Below are positions 9,988-19,557 of a stretch of 64,000 bases of DNA, piece by piece (the stretch's first letter is position 1; each line of letters opens with the position of its first letter). Source of the DNA: Butyrivibrio sp. (lineage in GTDB: Bacteria > Bacillota > Clostridia > Lachnospirales > Lachnospiraceae); assembly GCA_017615275.1 (NCBI GenBank), contig JAGAAO010000017.1, positions 79,028 to 143,027 on the forward strand. Direction: 5' to 3'. Both the position numbers and the translations under genes were made by a program. The notes under the pieces were generated by a model. That model saw nothing but the letters and a program-made list of their open reading frames with translations. It did not search any database and was not told the DNA's origin.

Positions 9988-11916
9988 ATGGTTGAAGGAT
10001 ACGCGGAAGGCAGTCTCACTTTCAGTGTGGCGTCATTCATAATCAGCTTAACATGTATCTTTTGCGCGATAGTGATCAGGAAAAAGAGAAACATTAAGAA
10101 TCGCTTGCTGATCACGCTCCTTTTGATTGTCTTCATCGACTCCTGTACAGGAATCGCGTCAAATTATGCTTATAACTACGACCACCCTTATGCATTTAAG
10201 TTCGTGGTCTGTTACCTGAGCAAATATATATATTACGCGACTCATTTCCTTATGATGCCGATTCTTTTGTATTACATTATCATCGTCTGCGGAATATATC
10301 ACATTTTCTCAAGAGATATGAGAATTTTCTTTGCGATTCCGATGGGTATTGTTGAGCTGGTTCTTTTTTCCAATCCCATGACGAGACTTGGCTTTACGGC
10401 GGATTCCGATCTTGTATTCCACAGAGGACCGGTAGTGTATGCCGCGTATATATTAAGTGCCTTTTATTTCATTCTTTGCGTACTTTTACTTGCAAGATAC
10501 TGGAAGTATATAAATCACCTCAAAAAGGGAGCTATGGTCTACTTTTTGTCCCTTGCGATAGTCGGTGTTATTATCCAGCTTCTTTTCCCCACAATCACCT
10601 GTGAGATCATGCTCGAGTCCATAGGACTTATGGGAATCATGATCATTCTTGAAAAAGATGACGACAGAATAGATACGGGAACGGGTCTTTTGAACAGAAC
10701 GGCGCTTCTTCAGGATATAAAGAATTATATTGCCTTAAACAGAAGTTTCAGGACGATATGCGTGCGAATAGAGAATGCGGAAGCATATATTAACATTACG
10801 GGATATGCGGGCTTTGACGCGATCATAAAGCAGATATCCAAGTATCTTTTTGAAGTTGCAGAAAAATATGATGTTTATATCAGCGGTGTCGCCTGCTTCT
10901 ATATTCTTTGCGTTGATGCGACGGAGAATGAGAGCAATAAGCTTGCATATGCCATTAGGGACAGGTTCGATAAGAGCTGGAAACTTGACGACAATATGGT
11001 CAATATTAACGCTGTCATGCTTTGTGCGGGCGTTCCGGATATGTTCGTGAGTGAAGAGGATATTCTTATGCTCTCGGAGGCATATATTGAGAATGAGAGC
11101 AAAAACATTCTTATCGGACACGACCTTGATTTCCTTTTGAGAAAAATTGATGTTGAAAAAGCTATTGCGAGAGGAATGAACAAGAATTATTTCAATGTCA
11201 AATACAGACCGCTTTTTGACAAGACGGGAACAAATATCTGCGGTGCGGAGGCTCTTTTGTACTTGAATGACTCTGTGCTCGGAGAGGTTTCTTTTGATGA
11301 GTTCATGAGTGTTGCGGAGAAAGCGGGATTTACGGAAGAGATCGAAAACAGGATGATCGGTTCGATATTTAAGTTTGCAGGTGAGCTTTTTGAGGAAAAC
11401 AGCGGCTGCATCAACTTTATTCTGGTACATACTGTTTCGTCGGAGATAATAAGCAAGGAATTTGTCGGCGTTATAAGAGAATACGCCAAGCAGTACAATG
11501 TAGATCTGTCCAGAATAGCGATAGATATAAATGACAATGTACTTTATGTCGAGACGGATTCTGTCAGCTACATAATAGAAAGACTTCGTGAAGACAGAGT
11601 AAAGATATTTATGGGAAGTTACAACAGCGATTCCATGGGCGTGAGGTACGATGTGCTCAGTGGCTTTAACGGTGTTGTTGTAAATATAAAGAATTTTATG
11701 GAAAATGCAGGCGGAGCGAAGCGCAGCATAATACTTAAGAACAGGATGGATATGCTTAAGCAGATAAATAAGACTGTGATCGTTACCGATGTGGATTCTT
11801 TCGAATACTATGATAAGATAAAAGATATCTATGCAGATTACATACTGGGCGATTATCTATCACCCGCCGTGTCAAAGGCTGAGTTTATGGAAATGGCAAG
11901 AACGGGGAAAATATAG
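9988..11916 (+). CDS. Membrane sensor with pseudo-GGDEF and pseudo-EAL domains
   Basis: This 642-residue protein matches the first half of the hybrid kinase at 5439 domain for domain: about seven membrane helices (1-205), GGDEF-like (215-370) and EAL-like (385-640). The shared wording, such as ICGAEALLYL versus ICAAEAVLKF and ESIGLMGIMIILE versus EAIGAMGIMIMLE, shows they are paralogues. The GGDEF motif is absent. The EAL triplet survives near residue 418, but later catalytic positions are lost (MGSYNSD in place of DDFGTG). It likely binds a ligand or partners with the kinase. No kinase domain is present. It is the last gene of the signalling operon before the transporter locus. Confidence 0.87.
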   Translation: MVEGYAEGSLTFSVASFIISLTCIFCAIVIRKKRNIKNRLLITLLLIVFIDSCTGIASNYAYNYDHPYAFKFVVCYLSKYIYYATHFLMMPILLYYIIIVCGIYHIFSRDMRIFFAIPMGIVELVLFSNPMTRLGFTADSDLVFHRGPVVYAAYILSAFYFILCVLLLARYWKYINHLKKGAMVYFLSLAIVGVIIQLLFPTITCEIMLESIGLMGIMIILEKDDDRIDTGTGLLNRTALLQDIKNYIALNRSFRTICVRIENAEAYINITGYAGFDAIIKQISKYLFEVAEKYDVYISGVACFYILCVDATENESNKLAYAIRDRFDKSWKLDDNMVNINAVMLCAGVPDMFVSEEDILMLSEAYIENESKNILIGHDLDFLLRKIDVEKAIARGMNKNYFNVKYRPLFDKTGTNICGAEALLYLNDSVLGEVSFDEFMSVAEKAGFTEEIENRMIGSIFKFAGELFEENSGCINFILVHTVSSEIISKEFVGVIREYAKQYNVDLSRIAIDINDNVLYVETDSVSYIIERLREDRVKIFMGSYNSDSMGVRYDVLSGFNGVVVNIKNFMENAGGAKRSIILKNRMDMLKQINKTVIVTDVDSFEYYDKIKDIYADYILGDYLSPAVSKAEFMEMARTGKI

Positions 11917-11950
11917 AGGAAATATGCCCGGCTGACGGGGTGTGTCTGAA

Positions 11951-12958
11951 ATGAAGAGATGGGGAGTAACACTTATAATAGCAGCTTTGGCAGCAGGCTG
12001 TCTTATCGGATGCAAAGATAAAGAGGAAGATACATCTTCCATAGTTGTGGTATCGCCTCACCCAAATGGCTTTATCAAGCCTCTTATTCATGAGTTTGAG
12101 AACTCGACTGGGATAGAGGTCAGGATGATAGAGTGCGGAACGGCGGATGCCATTGACAAGGTGGCGGAAGATGATGATGTCGATATAATGTGGGGCGGTT
12201 CCGTCCTTACCGTGGGTCCTTTCAGCGACCTTTTTTATCAATATGAAACTCCAAACGAAAAGTATTTTAAAGATGAATATAAGGCTAGTGATATAGCGTG
12301 CACGTTCTTTTCCGATGTGCCAAGTGTCATTATCATAAACAACGATATGATCGGCGGCAAAAAGATAAAGGGGTACGCGGATCTTCTTGACAGTGATCTT
12401 GTGGGAAAAATAGCGTTTGCCAATCCTGCGAAATCATCGTCTTCTTTTGAGCACCTTGTAAACATGCTCTATGCAATGGGTGGCGGCGATCCCGAAAAAG
12501 GCTGGGACTATGTCGGCAAGTTTACAAAGAGCCTTAGCGGCAATCTTCTTGACAGTTCATCAATGGTATATGAAGGCGTTGCAAACGGAAGATACGCTGT
12601 TGGGCTTACCTTTGAAGAAGCGGCTGTCACCATGCTAAAAAGCGATAAGCATGTGAGCATCATATATATGGATGAAGGGGTGGTATCGACTCCCGACGGC
12701 ATATATATAAACAAGAATTCCAAAAAGATCGATAAATGCAAGAAGTTTGTTGACTTTATGACTGACAGGAACACCCAGATATATATAGCGCAGACTCTCG
12801 GAAGGCGCTCTGTCAGAATTGACGTTGAAGCTTCAGGTCTTGTACTTCCAAAGAACGATATAAACAACATCACTGTAGATAAAAAGACTGTTACGGAAAA
12901 TAAGGATAAATGGATAGCAAAGTTTAAGGATATTTATGAGGAGGGAATTGATGGGTAA
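11951..12958 (+). CDS. Substrate-binding lipoprotein, regulatory partner of the kinase at 12951
   Basis: The product is a 335-residue extracellular solute-binding protein of the iron/phosphoglycerate (AfuA/PgtC-like) type. It has a signal peptide and a Cys lipobox in the first 25 residues, then SIVVVSPHPNGF and VDIMWGG, typical of this fold. It lies directly before a YesM kinase gene and overlaps it by eight bases. That suggests it presents ligand to the kinase, much as PgtC acts with PgtB and PgtA in Salmonella; this role is inferred. The start at 11951 is chosen because it begins the signal peptide. A GTG at 11942 is less likely. Confidence 0.85.
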   Translation: MKRWGVTLIIAALAAGCLIGCKDKEEDTSSIVVVSPHPNGFIKPLIHEFENSTGIEVRMIECGTADAIDKVAEDDDVDIMWGGSVLTVGPFSDLFYQYETPNEKYFKDEYKASDIACTFFSDVPSVIIINNDMIGGKKIKGYADLLDSDLVGKIAFANPAKSSSSFEHLVNMLYAMGGGDPEKGWDYVGKFTKSLSGNLLDSSSMVYEGVANGRYAVGLTFEEAAVTMLKSDKHVSIIYMDEGVVSTPDGIYINKNSKKIDKCKKFVDFMTDRNTQIYIAQTLGRRSVRIDVEASGLVLPKNDINNITVDKKTVTENKDKWIAKFKDIYEEGIDG

Positions 12959-14615
12959 AGAAGTCAGATCCTTCCATGAGAACATAAAGAGAATATTCAT
13001 GCGCTTTGCTCTTTTGCCCGTTGCGTCGATAGCGGCGATACTCCTTGTCATGTTTGTCTTTTTGTGGAACATGTTCATGGTTGCGGGAAACAGGAAGGAC
13101 AATACCGAGATAAGCGAAAAACTGAGCGGCATCATGGACAATTATATAAGTATGGTCGATGAGACTGCGCAGATAGTGGCAAGAGAAGGACTTTCGATAG
13201 AGGCGGACGACATATATCCCATTATTTACGAAAAGACCGCCGAATACGGTGATATAGGCAACTATGTGCTTCTGTCTTCGGACGGATCGGTGATTTTTTC
13301 AAGTAAGGACTATGCACCTGTTTTCATAACGGGGCAAGAGTACCTGAATTGGGGTGTATGGAGGAAAATTCGTGACAATGAGGGTATAACAAGCGTTGTC
13401 CTGTACGAGGGAAATCTGTGCGTTACAAAGGGCATATATCAAAACGATAAGCTCTTTAGGGCAATCGTATATATAATTCCCGGTGAAGTTATAAGCTCGG
13501 CTGTAGGAGACAAGGGAAGATATGTATTTGTCACGGATAAGAACGGCTGGATATATGCAAGTAATACGAAGGGATTAAGAGACAGCTTCGGGCAGATTCG
13601 CGATGAGCTTTTTGCAAAGACCGGGTATATAAGATCCGGAACAACTACGTATTACAGTTATATGACAGATATTCCGGGGAAGAACCTAAGAGTATATACG
13701 GTCAATGATGTTACGGGCAGCATCAGGATAGTAATAATGCTTGCCGCGGTCATAGTGGTCATATTTACGGCGATATCTATCATCACGGTAAAAAGTACGG
13801 AGATAAGCTCAGAGAGGCTTACAAAGGATATAAAGAAGATGGCGGATGCCTTTGAAGAAGTTCAGAAGGGGAATCTTGACGTCTCTCTTAATATAAGCAG
13901 CAGTAAGGAATTTCAGATAATCGGAAATGACTTTAATGAAATGCTCGGAGGCCTCAAGAACCAGATTGAGCAGAACAAGGAACTTGAGCACAACGCGGCG
14001 TTCTTTCAGGTTAAACAGCTGGAGAGTCAGTTCAATCCGCATTTTCTTTTTAATACTCTCGATAATATAAGATTCATGGCAAAGATAGACGAGAAGGCAG
14101 CAGATAAGATGATTGTGTCTTTGTCGGGGCTTCTTAGATACAGCATAAGAGAGATAAGGGAAGAAGTTACGGTAAGGGAAGATCTCGATAATCTTCAGTA
14201 CTATCTGAACATTTTGCAGATAAGGTTCAATAAGAGATTTTCGTACAGCATAGATGTATCGGAAGATATTATGGACTGCCTTATTCCTAAGCTTCTTTTG
14301 CAGCCTCTTTTGGAAAATTCGGTGAAATACGGATTTGCAGGAAGAGAGAAGCTCAATGTGAAAATAAAAGGTTATCTGCTTACGGGGCAACTTATATTTA
14401 TATGTGATGATGACGGAGCGGGAATGGATGAAGCTCTTTTGAATGAGATCAAGGCGAATCTCAATGAGCCTGCAAATAAGTCGTCGCACTACGGATTGTA
14501 CAATATCAACCGCAGGATAAACCTTATGTATAACGGAAGCGCAAAGCTTGATATTATGGGCAAAAAAGGCGAAGGTACGCTTATCAGGATAACAATTCCT
14601 AAGAAAAAGGGGTAA
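12951..14615 (+). CDS. YesM-type sensor histidine kinase
   Basis: A membrane kinase of 554 residues: helix one near 20-42, an extracellular sensor of about 215 residues, helix two near 260-283, HAMP to about 335, then a His_kinase domain with the phospho-acceptor His near 364 in QFNPHFLFNTL and a terminal ATPase domain with DDGAGM. This pattern defines the YesM/LytS class. The ATG at 12951 has GAGGAGGG seven bases upstream and overlaps the binding-protein gene. It should phosphorylate the regulator whose gene begins two bases after its stop, reporting ligand captured by the lipoprotein encoded upstream. Confidence 0.93.
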   Translation: MGKEVRSFHENIKRIFMRFALLPVASIAAILLVMFVFLWNMFMVAGNRKDNTEISEKLSGIMDNYISMVDETAQIVAREGLSIEADDIYPIIYEKTAEYGDIGNYVLLSSDGSVIFSSKDYAPVFITGQEYLNWGVWRKIRDNEGITSVVLYEGNLCVTKGIYQNDKLFRAIVYIIPGEVISSAVGDKGRYVFVTDKNGWIYASNTKGLRDSFGQIRDELFAKTGYIRSGTTTYYSYMTDIPGKNLRVYTVNDVTGSIRIVIMLAAVIVVIFTAISIITVKSTEISSERLTKDIKKMADAFEEVQKGNLDVSLNISSSKEFQIIGNDFNEMLGGLKNQIEQNKELEHNAAFFQVKQLESQFNPHFLFNTLDNIRFMAKIDEKAADKMIVSLSGLLRYSIREIREEVTVREDLDNLQYYLNILQIRFNKRFSYSIDVSEDIMDCLIPKLLLQPLLENSVKYGFAGREKLNVKIKGYLLTGQLIFICDDDGAGMDEALLNEIKANLNEPANKSSHYGLYNINRRINLMYNGSAKLDIMGKKGEGTLIRITIPKKKG

Positions 14616-14617
14616 AG

Positions 14618-15385
14618 ATGTACAGGGTAATAATAGTTGAAGATGAAGATATCATAAGAAAAGGTATAGCGTACACCATGGACTGGACTTCTATGGGATG
14701 CACCATTGTGGGCGAAGCTGCAAGCGGAGAAGAGGGGATAGCCAAGATAAGTGAGCTGCGCCCTGATATCATCCTTGTGGACATTATGATGCCCGGAATG
14801 GACGGCATTGAGATGATAAGGAAGGCAAAAGAGGGAGCGTATTGCGATTTTAAGTCGGTAATACTTACGAGCTATGCGGATTTTGACTATGCAAAAAAGG
14901 CGATAGATCTGGATGTGTCAGCCTATCTTATGAAGCCCGCTTCCGAGGAAGAGGTAAAAAAGAGTATAGAGAAGGTTATTTCGGAAATTGAAAAAGAGAA
15001 GATGATAAAGCAGTACGAAGAGAAGAAGTCTTTGTTTGACGATATAGACAAGATTTATATAAAGTCGGGCAAGGATAACGAGTATGTACAGCAGATCATT
15101 GAAAAGACGAAGAAATTCTATGCGGAAAAGATAAGCATTGAGGGCTTTTCCGAAGAGCTTGGCATATCGGCGAGTTATTTATCGAGGAAGTTCAAAGAAG
15201 CTACGGGGCTTACCTATCTTGATTTTCTTAATAAATACAGGGTAAGGCAGGCGGTAAAGCTTCTTGAGACCGGCAAGTACAAGGTATATGAAGTTTCGGA
15301 TATGACGGGATTTACCGATTATAAGCACTTCAATGCAGTATTTAAGCGGTATACGGACGCTTCGCCATCTGAATTTTTGAAATAA
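14618..15385 (+). CDS. YesN-type response regulator (receiver plus AraC HTH)
   Basis: Residues 1-120 form a receiver with IVEDED at the N-terminus, phospho-Asp near 55 (ILVDIMMPG) and the conserved Lys in LMKPAS. Residues 155-255 form an AraC-type double helix-turn-helix with the family signature ending GFTDYKHFNAVFKRYTDASPSEF. It is the natural partner of the kinase at 12951. It most likely controls the transporter genes that begin at 15498, since the 110-base gap between them is the obvious target promoter. A close analogue is encoded at 26985. Confidence 0.93.
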   Translation: MYRVIIVEDEDIIRKGIAYTMDWTSMGCTIVGEAASGEEGIAKISELRPDIILVDIMMPGMDGIEMIRKAKEGAYCDFKSVILTSYADFDYAKKAIDLDVSAYLMKPASEEEVKKSIEKVISEIEKEKMIKQYEEKKSLFDDIDKIYIKSGKDNEYVQQIIEKTKKFYAEKISIEGFSEELGISASYLSRKFKEATGLTYLDFLNKYRVRQAVKLLETGKYKVYEVSDMTGFTDYKHFNAVFKRYTDASPSEFLK

Positions 15386-15497
15386 AATTTCTACTAGTTC
15401 AGAAATTCGGATAACAAAACAGAAAAATGGGTATTTCAAAAATGTGCAACTAAGTATCATAAAATCAACAAGTACCAACTGAAAGGAGAAGGGATTT
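15386..15497 (+). promoter_or_regulatory. Probable regulated promoter region of the ABC transporter operon
   Basis: The gap between the regulator gene and the transporter holds an inverted repeat, AATTTCT near 15387 and AGAAATT near 15401, followed by AT-rich DNA. No strong sigma-A boxes stand out, which fits activation by the AraC-type regulator encoded upstream. Binding is inferred only. Confidence 0.35.
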
Positions 15498-16655
15498 ATG
15501 AGAAATAAAGTTGCATTGGTATTGGCGGGAATTATGACACTTAGTCTTATAGGCTGTGCGTCAAAAACACCCGATACACAGGAAACATCCAAAGAACAGG
15601 AAAAAACAGAGGCTCCTGCAGAGGGCGGAAATACAGATAACGCTACAGCAGGTCTCGATGAACTTATTGAAGCAGCTAAGGCAGAAGGCGAGCTTGTAGT
15701 TTACGGTTCATGCGAAGAGGAATATCTGGCAGCAGCTTGTGAGAACTTTGAGAAACTTTATGGGGTTAAAGTTCAGTATCAGCGTCTTTCAACAGGTGAG
15801 GTTCAGAGTAAGATCGAAGAAGAGAAAGGAAATCCTTCAGGCGATGTTTGGTTCGGCGGAACAACAGACCCTTATAATGTGGCAGCAGGTGAGGGACTTC
15901 TTGAAGCTTATGAAGCACAGAACGCAAGCCATCTTATGAGCGATATGTATCGCGATGCCGATGGCTATTGGTATGGAATATATAAAGGAATCCTCGGATT
16001 TATGGTAAATGAGGATGAGCTTTCACGTATGGGAGTTGAGGCTCCTAAGGATTGGAAGGATCTTCTTGACCCTAAGTATAAAGGTCTTGTGTGGCTTTCA
16101 AACTACAACACAGCAGGAACAGCTAAGCTTGTTATCAATACAATGATCCAGAAGTACGGCCATGACGAAGGTATTCAGTATCTTGTAGATCTCGATAAGA
16201 ATATCGAAGTATATACAAAGTCAGGTTCAGGCCCTTCTAAGAACGTTGGAACAGGTGAGTGCGTTGTAGGTATCGGATTCCTTCACGATGGAATCACACA
16301 GATCGTTGATAACGGATACGGCAATGTTTCTCTTATAATTCCTTCAACAGGAACTTCTTTCGAAGTAGGAGCAACAGCTATTTTCAAGGGATGTAAGCAT
16401 CCAAACGCAGCTAAGCTTTGGATCGAGTACGCACTCAGCCCTGATTGCGTAGAGCTTGCAGCTCAGAACGGTTCATATCAGTTCCTCGTTATTGACAATG
16501 CTAAGCAGCCTGAAGTTGCTGCACAGTTTGGTCTTGATCCCGAGAACGTAATGAAATACGACTTCGAGGATGCCAAGGAAAATACATCCAAGTATATTGA
16601 GGAAGTTATGAATGCACTCGGAAGCGCAGCAGACGATCGTTTCCAGACAGAATAA
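15498..16655 (+). CDS. ABC transporter substrate-binding lipoprotein
   Basis: A 385-residue extracellular binding protein with signal peptide and lipobox LIGC near residue 16, a Thr/Glu-rich linker, and an AfuA-like body starting with ELVVYGSCEEEYL. The motif GDVWFGGTTDPY is typical of the group that includes ferric-iron, phosphonate and phosphoglycerate binders, so the substrate cannot be named. It starts the transport operon with a strong AAAGGAG. It is probably made in excess of the permease, because a hairpin follows its stop codon. Codon use favours a narrower set than neighbouring regulators, consistent with high expression. Confidence 0.9.
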   Translation: MRNKVALVLAGIMTLSLIGCASKTPDTQETSKEQEKTEAPAEGGNTDNATAGLDELIEAAKAEGELVVYGSCEEEYLAAACENFEKLYGVKVQYQRLSTGEVQSKIEEEKGNPSGDVWFGGTTDPYNVAAGEGLLEAYEAQNASHLMSDMYRDADGYWYGIYKGILGFMVNEDELSRMGVEAPKDWKDLLDPKYKGLVWLSNYNTAGTAKLVINTMIQKYGHDEGIQYLVDLDKNIEVYTKSGSGPSKNVGTGECVVGIGFLHDGITQIVDNGYGNVSLIIPSTGTSFEVGATAIFKGCKHPNAAKLWIEYALSPDCVELAAQNGSYQFLVIDNAKQPEVAAQFGLDPENVMKYDFEDAKENTSKYIEEVMNALGSAADDRFQTE

Positions 16656-16672
16656 TTCAGGAAAGTTCACTT

Positions 16673-16702
16673 CGGGCGGATGCGCTAGAAATCATCCGCC
16701 CG
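16673..16702 (+). terminator. Intercistronic hairpin after the binding-protein gene
   Basis: Perfect 10-bp arms CGGGCGGATG (16673-16682) and CATCCGCCCG (16693-16702) surround a 10-base loop, with only ATTTCTAT after it. Such hairpins between a binding-protein gene and its permease often protect the upstream message or partly terminate. The lack of a uridine run favours partial read-through. Confidence 0.7.
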
Positions 16703-16748
16703 ATTTCTATAAGAGGGGACCACATATCAGGCAAGGAGGATTTGGAAA

Positions 16749-18461
16749 ATGGCAAAAAGTCAAAGTGCCAGCCTTGACAGAAAAAAGCTTCTGGCAGATC
16801 CGGTAATGGTGACGACCATTGTGCTTTTGATTGTCTTTTTAACGATTTTCATACTGTATCCACTGGCAATATTGCTGGTAGACAGTTTTTTATCGGATTC
16901 GGGATTTACTCTTGATACATTCAAGAGAGTTATGGAGCTTGCAAACTTCAGAAGAGCCATAACAAATACATTAAAAGTAGGATTTTTGGTAGGTATAGCT
17001 TCGGCGTTCATAGGTCTTTTGTTTGCGTATGTCGAAGTGTATGTTAAGCTCAGAACAAAATTTATGGAGGGGCTTTTTAAGGTCGTTTCGATGCTGCCTG
17101 TAGTTTCACCTCCGTTTGTTCTTTCGTTGTCGATGATCATGCTTTTCGGAAAAGCCGGAATCATCACACGTTTTTTGCTTAAGATTTACGACAACAGCGT
17201 ATATGGCTTCTGGGGAATAGCCATAGTTCAGACGCTCACATTCTTCCCTGTGTGCTATATGATGCTCAAGGGACTTCTTAAGAATATCGATCCCTCTTTG
17301 GAAGAGGCGGCAAGAGATATGGGCGCTTCACGTTCCAAAGTATTTATGACTGTGACATTACCATTGATACTTCCCGGTCTCGGAAATGCATTTCTCGTAA
17401 CATTCATTGAGTCTATCGCAGATTTTGCAAACCCGATGATCATAGGAGGATCATATGATACTCTTGCAACAACCATATATCTCCAGATAACGGGAGCATA
17501 CGACAAGGAAGGCGCAGCTGCGATGGCGGTTGTTCTTCTTGGAATCACGCTTCTTATGTTTGTAGTACAGAAGTACTATCTGGAGGCTAAGAGTACAGCG
17601 ACTTTGTCAGGTAAGGCATCGAGAGAGCGTATGCTCATTACCGACAAGAGCGTTACCGTACCTCTTACAATTTTGTGCTCGGCACTGGCAAGCTTTGTTG
17701 TACTTATGTATATATGCGTTCCATTCGGAGCTATGTTCCGCACATGGGGCTATGATTTCCATCTTACATTTAAGTGGTTCGGTCAGGTGTTTACCAAGTA
17801 CAAAGGATTCAAAGCGTTTAAGGACAGTTTTATTCTTTCACTTATTTCGGCGCCTATAACGGCACTTCTTTCGATGATAATTTCTTATCTTGTTGTAAAG
17901 AAGAAGTTTAAGGCAAAAGGCTTTATTGAAGCAGTTTCGATGCTTGCCATGGCTGTTCCCGGAACGGTTCTTGGTATCGGATATATCAGAGGTTTCTCGG
18001 GCGGTCTCTTTGGAAGCGGCGTGCTTCAGGGACTTTACGGAACAGGAGCAATCCTTGTTATCGTATTTATCGTTCGAAGCCTTCCGACAGGTACACGAAG
18101 CGGTATCTCTGCTCTGAGACAGATTGATAAGAGCATTGAGGAATCGGCTTATGACATGGGAGCCGACAGCTTCAAGGTGTTTATGACTGTAACACTGCCT
18201 CTTATAAAAGATAGCTTCTTAAGCGGTTTTGTTACATCATTTGTTCGAAGCATTACAGCGATCAGTGCGATCATTCTTCTTGTTACACCGTCGTATCTGC
18301 TGATCACGGTTCAGATCAACGAATTTGCGGAGAAGGGTTCCTACGGAATCGCTTGCGCATTCGCATCTATACTGATCCTGATTACATACAGCTCGGTGCT
18401 TATCATGAACATATTGATGAAATACTTCGGAACAAGCCGCAAGGTGCAAATTAAGGATTGA
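16749..18461 (+). CDS. ABC transporter permease, two fused modules
   Basis: This 570-residue membrane protein carries two permease modules in one chain, the FbpB/ThiP arrangement. Each has about six helices and an EAA loop: EEAARDMGASRSKVF near residue 195 and EESAYDMGADSFKVF near 460. The repeated loop shows internal duplication and gives both contact points for the ATPase encoded at 18475. It lies after a strong AAGGAGG site. With the binding protein at 15498 it forms an importer for an oxyanion, iron or related small solute; the substrate is not decidable from sequence. Confidence 0.93.
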   Translation: MAKSQSASLDRKKLLADPVMVTTIVLLIVFLTIFILYPLAILLVDSFLSDSGFTLDTFKRVMELANFRRAITNTLKVGFLVGIASAFIGLLFAYVEVYVKLRTKFMEGLFKVVSMLPVVSPPFVLSLSMIMLFGKAGIITRFLLKIYDNSVYGFWGIAIVQTLTFFPVCYMMLKGLLKNIDPSLEEAARDMGASRSKVFMTVTLPLILPGLGNAFLVTFIESIADFANPMIIGGSYDTLATTIYLQITGAYDKEGAAAMAVVLLGITLLMFVVQKYYLEAKSTATLSGKASRERMLITDKSVTVPLTILCSALASFVVLMYICVPFGAMFRTWGYDFHLTFKWFGQVFTKYKGFKAFKDSFILSLISAPITALLSMIISYLVVKKKFKAKGFIEAVSMLAMAVPGTVLGIGYIRGFSGGLFGSGVLQGLYGTGAILVIVFIVRSLPTGTRSGISALRQIDKSIEESAYDMGADSFKVFMTVTLPLIKDSFLSGFVTSFVRSITAISAIILLVTPSYLLITVQINEFAEKGSYGIACAFASILILITYSSVLIMNILMKYFGTSRKVQIKD

Positions 18462-18474
18462 TGGAGAAAAAACT

Positions 18475-19536
18475 ATGGCAAAAGAGAAAAAGGGTGTTCG
18501 TTTGGAACACATTTCAAAAATTTATAAAGATCCCAAGACAGGAAAAGATTTTTATGCTGTAAAGGATGCAAATATAGTAATAGAGCCCGGAAGTTTTGTT
18601 ACACTTTTGGGACCTTCGGGATGCGGAAAGACAACAACACTTCGTATGATAGCAGGATTTGAGAGCCCTGACGAAGGTGAGATATATCTGGGCGACGAAG
18701 CGATCAATGCACTTACGCCCAATAAGAGAGATACGGCTATGGTATTCCAGAGCTATGCGCTTCTTCCTCACTACAATATCTTTGATAATGTGGCATATGG
18801 ACTTAGGCTCAGAAAGATGCCTGCGGATGTTATCAAGCAGAAAGTTACGGATATTCTCGGACTCGTAGGTCTTGAGGGAATGGAAAACCGTATGACAAAC
18901 CAGCTTTCAGGTGGTCAGCAGCAGAGAGTTGCTCTTGCAAGAGCACTTGTAATAGAGCCCGGAGTTCTTTTGTTTGATGAACCGCTCTCGAATCTTGACG
19001 CCAAGCTCAGAGTGTCAATGAGAACAGAGATCAGAAGAATTCAGCAGGAAGCCGGAATCACAGCGGTATATGTAACACACGATCAGAGTGAGGCTATGGC
19101 TATTTCCGATCAGGTTATCATTATGAACGGTGGTATCGTAGAGCAGATCTCAACTCCTCAGGAAGCATATTATTATCCGAACAATAAGTTTGTTGCAGAT
19201 TTTATCGGTGAGGCAAACTTTCTTAAGGGAAAAGTTTCGGCTCAGGATACGGTTGAAGTTGAAAAAACAGAGATCAAATGCGCAACCGGAAGCATGGACA
19301 TAGGTGCCGAGTGCAATGTTGTATTAAGACCCGAGGGTGCAACACTCTCAGATTCGGGAGAACTTAAAGGAATCGTTAAATATTCCTGCTTTATGGGCGC
19401 ATATCAGGACTATCACGTTGCTGTCGGAGATGCCCTTGTTAAGATTCAGGAGTATAATCCTAAGAATAAGAAGATATATAATGTCGGTGACGAAGTTTTC
19501 CTTAACTTCGAGAACAACACATTGTATGCACTTTAA
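18475..19536 (+). CDS. ABC transporter ATP-binding protein (PotA/FbpC type)
   Basis: A 353-residue ATPase with Walker A GPSGCGKTT near residue 45, Q-loop FQSYALLPH, signature LSGGQQQR near 143 and Walker B LLFDEP near 164. A C-terminal TOBE-like domain (about 240-350) is typical of importers for iron, polyamine or phosphonate. It should power the fused permease encoded 13 bases upstream. No key residue is missing. Confidence 0.95.
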   Translation: MAKEKKGVRLEHISKIYKDPKTGKDFYAVKDANIVIEPGSFVTLLGPSGCGKTTTLRMIAGFESPDEGEIYLGDEAINALTPNKRDTAMVFQSYALLPHYNIFDNVAYGLRLRKMPADVIKQKVTDILGLVGLEGMENRMTNQLSGGQQQRVALARALVIEPGVLLFDEPLSNLDAKLRVSMRTEIRRIQQEAGITAVYVTHDQSEAMAISDQVIIMNGGIVEQISTPQEAYYYPNNKFVADFIGEANFLKGKVSAQDTVEVEKTEIKCATGSMDIGAECNVVLRPEGATLSDSGELKGIVKYSCFMGAYQDYHVAVGDALVKIQEYNPKNKKIYNVGDEVFLNFENNTLYAL

Positions 19537-19557
19537 TATTTGAGAGGGAACAGTGAT

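Noticed and set aside
16673-16702. Full transcription terminator splitting the ABC operon
   Set aside because: No uridine tract follows, and the downstream permease has no separate promoter that I could see, so partial read-through is more likely.
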